From NCBI GenBank assembly GCA_038040385.1, contig JBBPII010000002.1, positions 248,001 to 312,000 of the forward strand: DNA of 64,000 nucleotides, given 5' to 3'. The notes under the pieces were generated by a model, which saw nothing but the letters and a program-made list of their open reading frames with translations, was not told where the DNA came from and ran no database searches. Every line of letters begins with the position of its first letter. Within the stretch, counting starts at the first letter, position 1. The stretch is from Gilichinskyi gelida (GTDB lineage Bacteria > Acidobacteriota > Thermoanaerobaculia > Gp7-AA8). Position numbers and translations under genes: made by a program. Of the stretch, positions 16,436 through 25,116 are shown one piece after another.

Positions 16436-17928
16436 TTGACCTGATACAGCCGGATCGACTTGCCGACGCGGATGAAGTCGCGGTTGTCCGTCAGCCATCG
16501 ATACGCCGCGCGGTCGCGCACCTGCGCGGGAATGACGATCGACTCGCTGATGGCGTACCACCCCGGCGCGCCGCGCTGCGCGTCGATCGGCTCGACCGGG
16601 GGCAATCCGATGCGCCGCAGGTCGGTGGTGCCCCACAACGCGGCACGGAGAGTGGTGATCCCGCGGCGGCGGACCTCGTCGCGCAGGCGGACGACGTCCT
16701 GCCCCCAATCGAAGTTGCTGTCGAGCGCCACGCGCTCGGGATGGCGTCCCGCCAGCGCGTTCGCCCACGGGAGGTAGTCCGGATGGGCAAGAAAAGAGTT
16801 AACGAGGAGCCACACACAAAGCGCGGCGACCGCATACGTGTAGCGGCGGTCGCTCCGGCCGCCGGCGCCCGAAGCGGGCGCCGCTACACTGATGATCGCC
16901 AACGCCGCGAGCATCGACAGCGGCACGTACATCGGCAGGATGTGCCGCACGCCGAGGTTGAGGCTGCTCAGCATCGCCGATCCGAGGAGCAGCGCCGCGA
17001 TGATCACCAGCTCGCGGTGGCGCTTGGTCTTCACCGCGATCCAGCCGCCGGCGATCGCCAGAAGCAGCGCAGGCAGCGGCGTCTTCACCGCCAGCAGCAC
17101 GGGAAAGTAGTGCAGCCAGCCCGCGCCGCTGACGTGGCCCAGAAAGTACGCGTCGTGGCCGCGGAAGTTGTGGTCCAGCAGGCCGCGGAAGCCCTTGAAG
17201 AACAGCGGCAGTTTGCCGAAAAAGTAGACGCAGTCGACGACCGCGATGGCGCCTACGAAGGCGACGATGCCTTTGACGATCGGCCACCGCCGCGCCATCC
17301 ACATCAACGTCAGGGCCCCGATGGCGAAAAATATCGGGAAGGAGAACTTGGTCACCAGGCCGAAGCCAACGGCCAGCGCGAGCAGCCCGGTGCGCGGCCA
17401 CGTCGGTGTTCCGAGCCACCATTGGAACGCGGCCATGGCCAGGGCGAAGCCGGCGGTGCCCGCCATGTCCGTCGTGGCCAGCGCGCCGTGCGCCAGCACC
17501 GGCGGCAGCAGGGCGAAGATCGCCGCGGCGATCGCCGCCGCCGCCGGCCCCAAAAGCTGCACGGCCCAAAGAGCGACGCCGGCGATGGCCAGGATGACGA
17601 AGAGCAGGTTGCCGCGCCGCGAGAGGGTCACGCCGCGCATGTAGTCGCCCGCCGACTCGTAGAGCTGACCGACGCGATCGAGGCCGTCGTTGCCGGTGAG
17701 TGCCGCATGCCGCAGCGGGAAGGCGAAGGCGATCCGCGCCAGCGGCGGATGCGAGCGGTCGTTCGTGTAGCTGCGCGCGCTCAAGTACTGGTGGCCGCTG
17801 GCGACGTGCAGCGGCTCGTCGTAGGTCGGACTGAAGAGGTGCTGCGTCACCGCAATGCGAATTGCAGTGACGGCGCAGATGGCGGCGACGGCGATTGCGA
17901 ACTGGGCGCGCGACATGCGAGGCGCCAT
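16432..17928 (-). CDS. GT39-like membrane glycosyltransferase (dolichyl-phosphate-mannose-type family)
   Basis: 498 residues with about ten hydrophobic segments. The first periplasmic loop has SPTYDEPLHVASGHQYL, with the acidic D-E of GT-C transferases; SHPPLARI follows (HPP motif), then DYMRGVTLSRRGNLLF. The C-terminal region has SNFDWGQDVVRLRDEVRR. Such enzymes move a sugar from a lipid-phosphate donor to a protein or glycolipid. A GTGTAGCGGC repeat is translated in frame in the last third. The downstream ligase-like gene is a remnant, so an envelope glycan locus may be decaying. Confidence 0.82.
   Translation of the reverse strand: MAPRMSRAQFAIAVAAICAVTAIRIAVTQHLFSPTYDEPLHVASGHQYLSARSYTNDRSHPPLARIAFAFPLRHAALTGNDGLDRVGQLYESAGDYMRGVTLSRRGNLLFVILAIAGVALWAVQLLGPAAAAIAAAIFALLPPVLAHGALATTDMAGTAGFALAMAAFQWWLGTPTWPRTGLLALAVGFGLVTKFSFPIFFAIGALTLMWMARRWPIVKGIVAFVGAIAVVDCVYFFGKLPLFFKGFRGLLDHNFRGHDAYFLGHVSGAGWLHYFPVLLAVKTPLPALLLAIAGGWIAVKTKRHRELVIIAALLLGSAMLSSLNLGVRHILPMYVPLSMLAALAIISVAAPASGAGGRSDRRYTYAVAALCVWLLVNSFLAHPDYLPWANALAGRHPERVALDSNFDWGQDVVRLRDEVRRRGITTLRAALWGTTDLRRIGLPPVEPIDAQRGAPGWYAISESIVIPAQVRDRAAYRWLTDNRDFIRVGKSIRLYQVK
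16838..16889. repeat. GTGTAGCGGC palindromic element inside the GT39-like gene
   Basis: Runs from GTGTAGCGGCGGTCGCTCC to GGGCGCCGCTACAC, with palindromes CGGCGGTCGctcCGGCCGCCG and GGCGCCCGaaGCGGGCGCC. Read on the minus strand it encodes about VAAPASGAGGRSDRRYT between two hydrophobic helices, so it probably lies in a loop. Confidence 0.85.
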
Positions 17929-17953
17929 TATCGCTGCCCGCGCCGCGGGGCGA

Positions 17954-18358
17954 TCACAGCCGGTCGGGCGCTTTGAACCGCGCGTCCGATTGCAACGCGC
18001 GGACGAAGGTCGCAATCGCCGTGCAGCCCGCGGCCATGGACCGCTCGGCGATCAAGTAATCAGCGAAGTCTCCGCGACCGGCCGCGTACGAGTCGATGGC
18101 GCGCTTCACTTCGTCCGCACCTTCGATCGCCACCTGTGCGCCGCGTCGAAGTTCGTGCAGCGCGCCACTGATCCCTTCCCGGCTGAACCGATAGGCATAC
18201 GACAACACCCACACGAGCTCGCAGAACACGATCTGGGTGATGAACAGCCTTTCGTTGCGCTGCAGGGCGCGATCGATCATGGCCGCCGCCGCAGCGCTCT
18301 GAGCGGGATCGTCTTCCACGATGTAGCGGACCAGGACGTTGGTATCGACGGCGATCAT
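17954..18358 (-). CDS. vapC: VapC-type PIN-domain toxin (catalytic Asp replaced)
   Basis: 134 residues. PIN ribonuclease acidic residues: D5 in IAVDTNVLVRY, Glu in IVFCELVWVL (about 47), Asp in GRGDFADYLIAE (about 96). The usual C-terminal T-F-D is T-F-V here (ATFVRALQSD), so the fourth acidic position is lost and activity may be reduced. PIN toxins cleave RNA, often tRNA. The ATG overlaps the antitoxin stop (ATGA), the standard antitoxin-then-toxin order. Confidence 0.9.
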   Translation of the reverse strand: MIAVDTNVLVRYIVEDDPAQSAAAAAMIDRALQRNERLFITQIVFCELVWVLSYAYRFSREGISGALHELRRGAQVAIEGADEVKRAIDSYAAGRGDFADYLIAERSMAAGCTAIATFVRALQSDARFKAPDRL

Positions 18359-18591
18359 CGCGCCGCGCCGCGGCGAATCGCGAGCTCCATGTCGCGAAGC
18401 GAGACGCGGCGTCCTTGCCGCTTCAGGCGCCCGCGAAGAGAACGAATGTCGACCGTCTCGGGCTCGACGACGACCTCGCCGCCGCTACCGATTTGGAAGC
18501 TCAAGCGGTCTCCTGGCTCCACTCCCAGGTGCTCGCGGATTTCTTTTGGCACCGTGATTTGGCCCTTCGAGGTAACGGTGGCGCTGGGCAT
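18355..18591 (-). CDS. vapB: AbrB/MazE-type antitoxin (VapB)
   Basis: 78 residues. SpoVT/AbrB DNA-binding fold: TVTSKGQITVPKEIREHLG (about 5-23), PGDRLSFQ. The C-terminal tail (SLRGRLKRQGRRVSLRDME) is the likely toxin-binding segment. The ATG at 18591 is chosen because the AbrB domain begins directly after it; longer extensions upstream have no family similarity. It probably represses its own promoter together with VapC. Confidence 0.9.
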   Translation of the reverse strand: MPSATVTSKGQITVPKEIREHLGVEPGDRLSFQIGSGGEVVVEPETVDIRSLRGRLKRQGRRVSLRDMELAIRRGAAR

Positions 18592-18618
18592 GTCCTTACT
18601 ATATCGCAGATTCCTTGA

Positions 18619-18632
18619 CTTACTCCTTACCG
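18619..18632 (-). promoter_or_regulatory. candidate VapB operator CGGTAAGGAGTAAG
   Basis: CGGTAAGGAGTAAG on the minus strand, about 28 bases upstream of vapB. The second vapB, at 53945, has CGGTAGGAGTAAG just upstream of its start, differing by one missing A. A 13-base match at two unrelated loci of the same toxin-antitoxin type suggests a shared AbrB-fold binding site. Confidence 0.4.
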
Positions 18633-18680
18633 CGAGGCAAGCGAAACCACCGCCCGCCCTTCCCCGTCCCACGACCAATC

Positions 18681-19568
18681 ATGAGAAAACTGATTCCGGC
18701 GCTCTTGGCCCTGTTGCTCGTCGCGTCGAGCAGTCACGCCGCCGAACTGGTTCGCGGTGTTCGCTTCAAGATCTCGGCCGGCGATCTCGCCACCGGCATG
18801 GCCCAGGTCGAGGACTACAAGCGCCAGCACGGCGTCGACGCCGAGTATCTCGACGCCATCGGCTGGCTGGCGCGCGGCTCGGAGATGCTGCGGCGCGGCG
18901 ATCTGGCGCGCGAGTACGTCGCGGAGCTCCGCCGCGAGATCCCCACCGAGAAGGCCGAACTGCTCACACCCTTCGGCGCGGCCATCGAAGTCGAATCGAA
19001 GCTCATCGCGGCGCGCGACGGACGCGGCGCGGCCATCCGCTTCCTCGACGGCGAGCTGGCGCGCGCCACGGCGCCGTCGCTCCGCTCGCGCATCAGCAAG
19101 AACATCAACCTGCTGTCGCTGGAGGGACAGCAGGCGCCGGAGGTCGACACGCTCCAATCGCTGCGCGGGAAGCCGGTTCTGCTTTTCTTCTGGGCCTTCT
19201 GGTGCGGCGACTGTAAGGCGCAGGCGCCGTCGCTCGCGCGCGTCTGGCAGAAGTACCGCTCGCAAGGTCTGGCCATGATCGCCCCCACCCGACTGTACGG
19301 AACGGTGGCGGAGAAACCGGCCACGCCGGCCGAAGAAAAGGCGGAGATGGAGAAGGTTTGGAAGGACGTCTACGCGGGCCTTGATGGCGTGCCGACGCCG
19401 GTCAGCACCGACGTCATGATTCGCTACGGCGCCTCCGCCACGCCGACCTTCGCCCTCATCGACCGCAAGGGCATCGTGCGGCTCTACACGCCGACGCGGC
19501 TGTCGGAGGCGGAGCTGTCGCGGCGGATCGAAGAGGTCCTCGCCGACGCCGGTTCGCCGCGTCCCTGA
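18681..19568 (+). CDS. secreted TlpA-like thioredoxin-fold protein
   Basis: 295 residues. Signal peptide MRKLIPALLALLLVASSSHA. A helical, TPR-like region (about 30-150) is followed by a thioredoxin domain with FFWAFWCGDCKAQAPSLARVW (about 172-192). The active site CGDC and the later cis-Pro region SATPTFALID (about 253-262) fit TlpA/ResA-type extracytoplasmic thiol oxidoreductases. The likely role is reduction or isomerisation of disulfides in the periplasm, or cytochrome maturation; the partner is unknown. Confidence 0.88.
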   Translation: MRKLIPALLALLLVASSSHAAELVRGVRFKISAGDLATGMAQVEDYKRQHGVDAEYLDAIGWLARGSEMLRRGDLAREYVAELRREIPTEKAELLTPFGAAIEVESKLIAARDGRGAAIRFLDGELARATAPSLRSRISKNINLLSLEGQQAPEVDTLQSLRGKPVLLFFWAFWCGDCKAQAPSLARVWQKYRSQGLAMIAPTRLYGTVAEKPATPAEEKAEMEKVWKDVYAGLDGVPTPVSTDVMIRYGASATPTFALIDRKGIVRLYTPTRLSEAELSRRIEEVLADAGSPRP

Positions 19569-19624
19569 CCCATTTCGCTGCACGGTGATCGCATTCCGCC
19601 CGCGGCCTGCGGCAGACTAGGGCG

Positions 19625-20686
19625 ATGAATGCTCGCCGCATGGCGTGGCGGTTCGCTGCCGCGTTCTGGGCCCTCTTCGGGATCATCAGCGGGATCCAGG
19701 TGTGGATTAGCATGATCACGCACGGCCATTCGGTGCCGCGCCTGATCGGCTACTACCTCGCGGTGTGGGAGTTCTGGCTGATCCCCACCGCGGCGATCGT
19801 CTGGCTGGCGCGGCGCTTTCCGGTCATCCCGCCGCGGCGCTTTTCCATCCTGGTGCACCTTCTCGCCGCGAACGTGATCGCCATCGCGCATGGGCTCTTC
19901 TGGCTCGCCCTTCTCATCCTGGTCAAGCCCTTCGACCGCATGACAGCTGAGCCCTCGGAGCTGAAGATCGCGGAGATCCTCTTCGCCCGTCTGCCGCTGG
20001 AGTGCATCCTCTACTGCCTGGTCCTCGGCGCCGCCCTGGCGCTCGACTTCTACGAGCGTTATCGCGAGCGCGAGCTCCGCGCGGCGCAGCTCGAGGCGTC
20101 GCTGGCCGAGGCGCGGCTGCGGGCGCTGGAGCTGCAGCTGCAGCCGCACTTCCTCTTCAACACCATGAACGCCATCAGCGCGCTGGTGCGCAACCGCCGC
20201 AACGACGAGGCGGTGACCATGATGGCCGGCCTCAGCGAGCTGCTGCGCTACACGCTCGATCACGCCGGCGAGCAGCAGGTGGCCCTGGAAGAGGAGGTCG
20301 CCGTCCTCCGCCGCTACCTGGAGATCCAGCACGCGCGCTTCCCCGACCGGATGTCGTTCGAGATCGACCTCTCCCCCGACGCCCGCCGCGGCGCGGTGCC
20401 GACCCTCCTGCTGCAGCCGCTCGCCGAGAACGCGGTGCGGCATGGCATCGCCCTCAGCGCATCGCCCGGCGTGGTCGAGGTGCGCGCCTTCCGCCGCGGC
20501 GGCCACCTGCTGATCGAGGTCTTCAACAGCGGCGTCCTCGACGCGCCGTCGGACCGCGGCATCGGCCTGCGAAACACCCGCGAGCGCCTGCAGCATCTGT
20601 ATGGCGAGGAGGGGCGGTTCGACCTGGCCAGCGCGGACGGCGGCGTCCTCGCTTCGCTGTCCATTCCGTGGAGCGAGGTGGCGTGA
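19625..20686 (+). CDS. LytS/YehU-type sensor histidine kinase
   Basis: 353 residues. Four hydrophobic segments in the first about 135 residues (about 10-30, 45-62, 75-100, 115-135), then a coiled region and the phospho-acceptor motif LQPHFLFNTMNAIS (about 176-189) of the His_kinase family. The ATPase domain has LLQPLAENAVRHGI (N-box) and GIGLRNTRERL (G-box). It should phosphorylate a LytTR-type regulator, and the next gene begins with exactly that receiver (GTGA overlap). That regulator is chimeric, so the signalling path may be broken here. Confidence 0.9.
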   Translation: MNARRMAWRFAAAFWALFGIISGIQVWISMITHGHSVPRLIGYYLAVWEFWLIPTAAIVWLARRFPVIPPRRFSILVHLLAANVIAIAHGLFWLALLILVKPFDRMTAEPSELKIAEILFARLPLECILYCLVLGAALALDFYERYRERELRAAQLEASLAEARLRALELQLQPHFLFNTMNAISALVRNRRNDEAVTMMAGLSELLRYTLDHAGEQQVALEEEVAVLRRYLEIQHARFPDRMSFEIDLSPDARRGAVPTLLLQPLAENAVRHGIALSASPGVVEVRAFRRGGHLLIEVFNSGVLDAPSDRGIGLRNTRERLQHLYGEEGRFDLASADGGVLASLSIPWSEVA

Positions 20687-21489
20687 GCGAGCCGCTGCGG
20701 GTGATCATCGTCGACGACGAGCCGCTGGCGCGCGACTCCATCCGGGCCCTGCTGGAAGGCGACGCCGAGGTGCGCGTGGCCGGCGAGGCCACCGGCAGCG
20801 ACGCGGCGGCGCTCATCGCCCGCACCCGCCCCGACATCCTGTTCCTCGACATCCAGATGCCGGAGGTCGACGGCTTCGCCCTGCTCGAGCAGGTCGGCGC
20901 TGACGCCGTTCCGGCGATCGTGTTCGTCACCGCGTACGACCCTCGCCACGAAGGCTTCGAAGACGGCACGCCGAACTTCCTCGGCATCGCCGCGCTCGAC
21001 GCCGGCTTCGACCTGCTCGACGAGGTCGGGATGCCGCGGCTCACGGCGCGCGTCGACGAGCTCACCCGCTGTCTTCTCGACGAGCTGCTCGCGCTCCCGA
21101 ACGTCGAGATCTACGGCCCGCTCGATATGACCGCGCGCGGCGGCGCCGTGGCCTTCAACGTCCTCGGCGTGCCGTACACCGTGGTCGAAAGCCGCGCCCG
21201 CGAGGCCGGCGTCTCGATGCGCGGCGGCTGCTTCTGCAATCCCGGCGCGTCCGAGGCCGCCTTCGGCCTCGATCGCTTCCCGCTCAGCGCCGTTCTCGAT
21301 CGCCTCGGCGCGGACTTCACGCCCGAGCGCCTCGCCTCGCACACCGGTGGCGCCGTCGGCGCGGTCCGCGCGTCGGTGGGATTGGCGAACCATCACGACG
21401 ACATCCGGAAGGCGATTGACGTCGTGGCCGGGCACACAAAACTGGAACGTCCGCTCCACGGACGTGCGCTGGTGGCAATTCAGACGTAG
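20683..21489 (+). pseudogene. fusion: response-regulator receiver joined to the C-terminal part of a class V aminotransferase
   Basis: 268 codons from GTG 20683, fully open. Residues 1-86 are a receiver (VIIVDDEPLARDSIRALLEG; FLDIQMPEVDG; IVFVTAYD) that ends before the conserved Lys strand. From about residue 88 the sequence is the end of a cysteine desulfurase-like aminotransferase: EGFEDGTPNFLGIAALDAGF, SMRGGCFCNPG and RASVGLANHHDDI. The LytTR DNA-binding domain and the aminotransferase PLP-lysine region are both missing. I infer a deletion joining two genes, or an assembly misjoin near 20940. Confidence 0.8.
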
Positions 21490-21533
21490 GATGTCCGAAT
21501 CCGGTCCCAGCTCAGTCCCGACAGACGACGTAC

Positions 21534-24005
21534 ATGGAGATCATGGCGATGAGGCATCGTTCTCTGCTTTTGCTCGCAGTGCTGTTTTGCGCGTCTTCCG
21601 TTCTTGCCCAGCAACATCAGACGTCGCCCGGCGTCGGCAACGCCGTGCTCCTGGCGACGAACAGCATTCAGATCGATCAAGAGGCGACCGTGGTCTCCGG
21701 CGACGTGATCGTGAACAACGCGACGGTTGGCCCGTTCCTGGGCGAAGCGGCGCTGTCGCTCGACCGGCTCGTCACCACGCCGGCCGGGTACAAGCTGGCG
21801 GCGACGTCGGTCGATCTGGACCGCGATGCGGCGGCAGGCGGCGACGTCTACTTCAACACGCTTTCGAATCAGGGCACCATCGCCGGAGGGCAGTTCACGC
21901 CGCTGGCGTTGCCCGTGTACTCCACGCTGCCGGAAGTTTTCGTCCGGCCGCCCGGCTCGAACAACGTCGTCGTCCCGAACGGCAGACAGGTGACGCTGGC
22001 TGAAGGCGCGTACGGGAATCTCATCATCGGCAACAACGGGACGGTCCATCTGACCGGCGGCAGCTACGCCTTCGCCTCGATCACCATCGGCAACAACGGC
22101 TCGCTGCGATACGCGGCGCCCGCCGACGTTGTCGTCCGCGGGCGCGCCGACTTCGGCGCCAACAGCTTCGTCGGCCCGGAGACCGGCTCCGGACTCACGG
22201 CGTCGGCGATCCGCATCCAGGTCGACGGCATCAACGGCTCGAGCGGCGCGATGACGGCGACTCCTCCAGCGGTTCACGTCGATCAGAACGCCGACGTGTT
22301 TGCCAATCTCTACGCCACCGCGGGATCGATCGTCATCGATCAGGGTGTGGACGGAACGGGTGCATTTCTGGCGCGGGACATCCGCGTCGGACGCCACGCC
22401 CGCCTCACCACCAGCAGCGCCTTCAATCTGCCGCCGGCCGCGAACCCGCAGACTGTCTTCACCAGCGGCACGGCGCCGCTCGTGATCACGCTCACCGGAT
22501 CCGATCCCGAAGGGGGAGCGCTGACCTTCAGCATCGTCTCCGGACCGAGCGCGGGAACGCTCTCGTCGCCGGTGCAGGCGTCGCCGACCAGCGCGAACGT
22601 CACCTACACGCCGTCGGCCGCGGGCGTCGCGGATTCGTTCACCTTCCGGGTGCGCGATGTGGCGGGAGCGACCGGCGACGCAGTGGTGACCATCAATCCC
22701 ACTCCCGACGAGCCGCCGCCCACTCCCACGACCGTGGTGGCGACCGACAGCTCCGCGGAGACGGCGAAGGACGTCCCCGCCACGCTGCTGCTGCGCGGAA
22801 CCGCGCCCGCCGGAGTCTCGCTCACGTTCTCGATCGTTCCCAGCACCGGACCGTTCCATGGATCGCTCGGCGCGGTCGTGCAGGGCACCGCGAGCCCGCA
22901 GCGCACCGCAACCGTGGTCTACACGCCCGACGCGGGATTCACCGGCTCTGACTCGTTCCAGTTCCAGGCCTGCGGCGTGATCGCCAGCGTCACTGTCTGC
23001 GACACCGCCTCGTTCTCCATCACCGTGCAGGCCGTGGTGTCCGAGCCGCCGCCCGTTCTTGCCCATGACGTCGAGGTCTCCACGCCGGCGGAGACGGTCG
23101 TGGTGATCTCGCTCGGCGGGACTTCGATTGAAACCGCGGGCCGCCGTTTCACCATCAGACCGATGGCCGCCATGCTCGATCCGGCGGAGATCGCGGGGAA
23201 CGTCGCCGATGCGAACAACGACGGCTTCGGCGACAACGCCAATGCCCTTCCGGGCTCGGTCCCCGTCTTCATGAGCGCGGGCGTGAATCAGTCCGGCGGC
23301 GCGGGCTCGAACGGAAAGGTGCGGATGCAGTTCGAGTGGGACCTGTCGGGCATCGGCTCCGCCAATGGGCTCCAGAGCGCGCACGTCGTCCTCCCCACGC
23401 ACCGGGGCACGAGCGACTCGCTCGACACGCTCTTCTATTGGTCCACCGCCAGCGGCGACGGCAGTCTCACCAACTCCGACTTCGAGGCTCCGGCGGAACG
23501 GATCCACGACGCGATCATGACCGTGCCGGCGTCGATGCCGATCGGCACGGACGGCACGTTCAGCTTCAGCGTGCTCCAGCAGCTCCGCACCGCGGCAAAC
23601 GACGGCCACAGCTTCTTCGTCATTCAGGGCCGGGTGGACGAGAGCCTCGCCGGGCCGGCGCGCGGTCTCGAAGTGCGCACCACGGCGAGCGGGAACGTCG
23701 GCAGCAACAACGTTCCGATGCTCTCGCTGACCACGCCGGGCGTGATCGCTCCGCTGCTGTACCGCGTCACCTCGCTGCCCGCGGGCGGAGTCCTGCGCGA
23801 CAGCTCCAACGTTCTGATCACGACGGTTCCGTATGACCTGCCCAGCCCTCAGGTGAGTTACGAGCCGAACGTCGGGTTCCTCGGGCTCGACTCGTTCTCG
23901 TTCGATGTGAGCAACGGCCTGACCAGCGCCTCCGCGCTCGCCCGGATCACGGTTATCGCTCTCGATTGCCGGACCACTGCGGCCGGTTGCAACAACGGGC
24001 GGTGA
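21534..24005 (+). CDS. large secreted surface protein with Ig-like repeats
   Basis: 823 residues. Signal peptide (MRHRSLLLLAVLFCASSVLA; ATG 21549 is also possible). The N-terminal about 270 residues have repetitive beta-strand sequence (NLIIGNNGTVHLTGGSYAFA, ITIGNNGSLRY), which looks like a beta-helix. Then come three Ig/cadherin-like units ending in Y-x-P-x2-G-F/V-x-G/D-S-F-x-F (VTYTPSAAGVADSFTF, VVYTPDAGFTGSDSFQF, VSYEPNVGFLGLDSFSF). A middle region, about 540-700, resembles DNRLRE-type surface domains. The likely role is cell-surface or adhesive; no catalytic motif is seen. Confidence 0.75.
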   Translation: MEIMAMRHRSLLLLAVLFCASSVLAQQHQTSPGVGNAVLLATNSIQIDQEATVVSGDVIVNNATVGPFLGEAALSLDRLVTTPAGYKLAATSVDLDRDAAAGGDVYFNTLSNQGTIAGGQFTPLALPVYSTLPEVFVRPPGSNNVVVPNGRQVTLAEGAYGNLIIGNNGTVHLTGGSYAFASITIGNNGSLRYAAPADVVVRGRADFGANSFVGPETGSGLTASAIRIQVDGINGSSGAMTATPPAVHVDQNADVFANLYATAGSIVIDQGVDGTGAFLARDIRVGRHARLTTSSAFNLPPAANPQTVFTSGTAPLVITLTGSDPEGGALTFSIVSGPSAGTLSSPVQASPTSANVTYTPSAAGVADSFTFRVRDVAGATGDAVVTINPTPDEPPPTPTTVVATDSSAETAKDVPATLLLRGTAPAGVSLTFSIVPSTGPFHGSLGAVVQGTASPQRTATVVYTPDAGFTGSDSFQFQACGVIASVTVCDTASFSITVQAVVSEPPPVLAHDVEVSTPAETVVVISLGGTSIETAGRRFTIRPMAAMLDPAEIAGNVADANNDGFGDNANALPGSVPVFMSAGVNQSGGAGSNGKVRMQFEWDLSGIGSANGLQSAHVVLPTHRGTSDSLDTLFYWSTASGDGSLTNSDFEAPAERIHDAIMTVPASMPIGTDGTFSFSVLQQLRTAANDGHSFFVIQGRVDESLAGPARGLEVRTTASGNVGSNNVPMLSLTTPGVIAPLLYRVTSLPAGGVLRDSSNVLITTVPYDLPSPQVSYEPNVGFLGLDSFSFDVSNGLTSASALARITVIALDCRTTAAGCNNGR

Positions 24006-24021
24006 CGTAGGCTACGTCACC
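24001..24021. terminator. palindrome at the convergent gene junction
   Basis: GGTGACGTAG and CTACGTCACC flank a single G, a perfect 10-bp inverted repeat. It contains the stop codons of both convergent genes (24003-24005 plus, 24019-24017 minus). It could act as a bidirectional terminator, but it lacks a U-tract on either side. Confidence 0.5.
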
Positions 24022-24685
24022 GCTTCGCGTCCGCCTTCGCGATCAACCGCCGGCACGGTCCGGCGACGCGCTCCGCCATCAATTGATAGCCGCGCCCATT
24101 GGGGTGGATGTCGTCACTCTTGAGCGACGGGTTGGAGAGGATGCCGTCGAGCAGATCGTCGACCAGCAGGCACCGCTCCTCCTTCGCCACTCGCGCATAC
24201 ATCTTCTCGTAGCTCACGCTCAAGCTGGGGAAGCGAAACCCGAGTATGACGACCATCGCGCCACCGCGCTGGATCGTCCGGACGATCTCCCGCAGATTCG
24301 CCTCGGTCGACGCGATCGGCACGCCGCGCAGGAAGTCGTTCCCGCCCAACCCGACGATCACGATCCGCGGATCGCGCTCCAACACGTCGCTCTGCACCCG
24401 CGCCAGCGCCCCGTCGGTCGTGTCGCCGCTCACCCCGGCGTTCAACACCGTCACCCCGATCATTTTCGAAAGCGCCGATGGGTAGTCCTCCCCCGCCCCC
24501 GCCCCATACCCCGCGGTCAGCGAGTCGCCGAAGGCGATGATGTTCGCGCCGCGCGAGCCGAGGTTGGCGACCTTCGAGTAGCGAGAGGGCCAGAGCAGCC
24601 AGACAGCGAAGATGAGAATGACAGCGACCGCGGCGAAGATTTTCGGATCGCGGCGCGGCCGCGTCGGTTTGGAAGCCTTGGTCAC
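24017..24685 (-). CDS. SGNH/GDSL hydrolase, TesA-like arylesterase
   Basis: 222 residues with an N-terminal membrane anchor (about 16-32). SGNH blocks: Ser in IIAFGDSLTAGYG (about 46-58), Gly in VLNAGVSGDTT (about 76-86), Asn in VGLGGNDFLRG (about 105-115), and the catalytic Asp-x2-His in DDIHPNGRGY (about 192-201). It hydrolyses esters of lipids or small molecules, probably at the outer face of the membrane. The ATG overlaps the HepT stop. Confidence 0.9.
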   Translation of the reverse strand: MTKASKPTRPRRDPKIFAAVAVILIFAVWLLWPSRYSKVANLGSRGANIIAFGDSLTAGYGAGAGEDYPSALSKMIGVTVLNAGVSGDTTDGALARVQSDVLERDPRIVIVGLGGNDFLRGVPIASTEANLREIVRTIQRGGAMVVILGFRFPSLSVSYEKMYARVAKEERCLLVDDLLDGILSNPSLKSDDIHPNGRGYQLMAERVAGPCRRLIAKADAKR

Positions 24686-25116
24686 TCACCGCGCTCCGAG
24701 GTCACCCAGACCTCGATGGCGTCAGCGTAGTCGCGAAAGACGCGGCTCTCGTCCTGAAGGAAGCCGTAGACGCGGTCTTCATCGATCTCCAAGTACCCAT
24801 GAACGAGAATGTTGCGAAACCCTCCCAGACCTCGGAGCCGCCGCTCCACTTCAGGCGCCACGACACCATGCACACCGAGAAGACGGATCACGTCCTCATA
24901 GTCCGCCGGATGAACGTCGAAGTGTCCCGAGAGAATGTGCGTACCGATGTCGAAGACCGCTTGAGCGGCCAACTGAAGGCCTCGCTCAGCGATCCACTGA
25001 AGTTGATATGAGGCGAGAAACTCGTCGCGATTGGCAGTGCGGATCTCGTCGAGTCTCCGCGTCACCGAACGCAAGTGATCGATGCGGTCGCCGATCACTT
25101 CCCTCCGAAGGATCAC
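24682..25116 (-). CDS. hepT: HepT-type (HEPN/DUF86) toxin
   Basis: 144 residues, all helical. It carries the HEPN RNase motif R-x4-H-x-Y as RNILVHGY (about 119-126), the Tyr being the residue AMPylated by MntA. The family cleaves RNA, and its partner adds AMP to block it. It lies directly downstream of the MntA-like gene with an ATGA overlap, the classic HepT/MntA arrangement, although in the reverse order to many operons. Confidence 0.9.
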   Translation of the reverse strand: MILRREVIGDRIDHLRSVTRRLDEIRTANRDEFLASYQLQWIAERGLQLAAQAVFDIGTHILSGHFDVHPADYEDVIRLLGVHGVVAPEVERRLRGLGGFRNILVHGYLEIDEDRVYGFLQDESRVFRDYADAIEVWVTSERGE

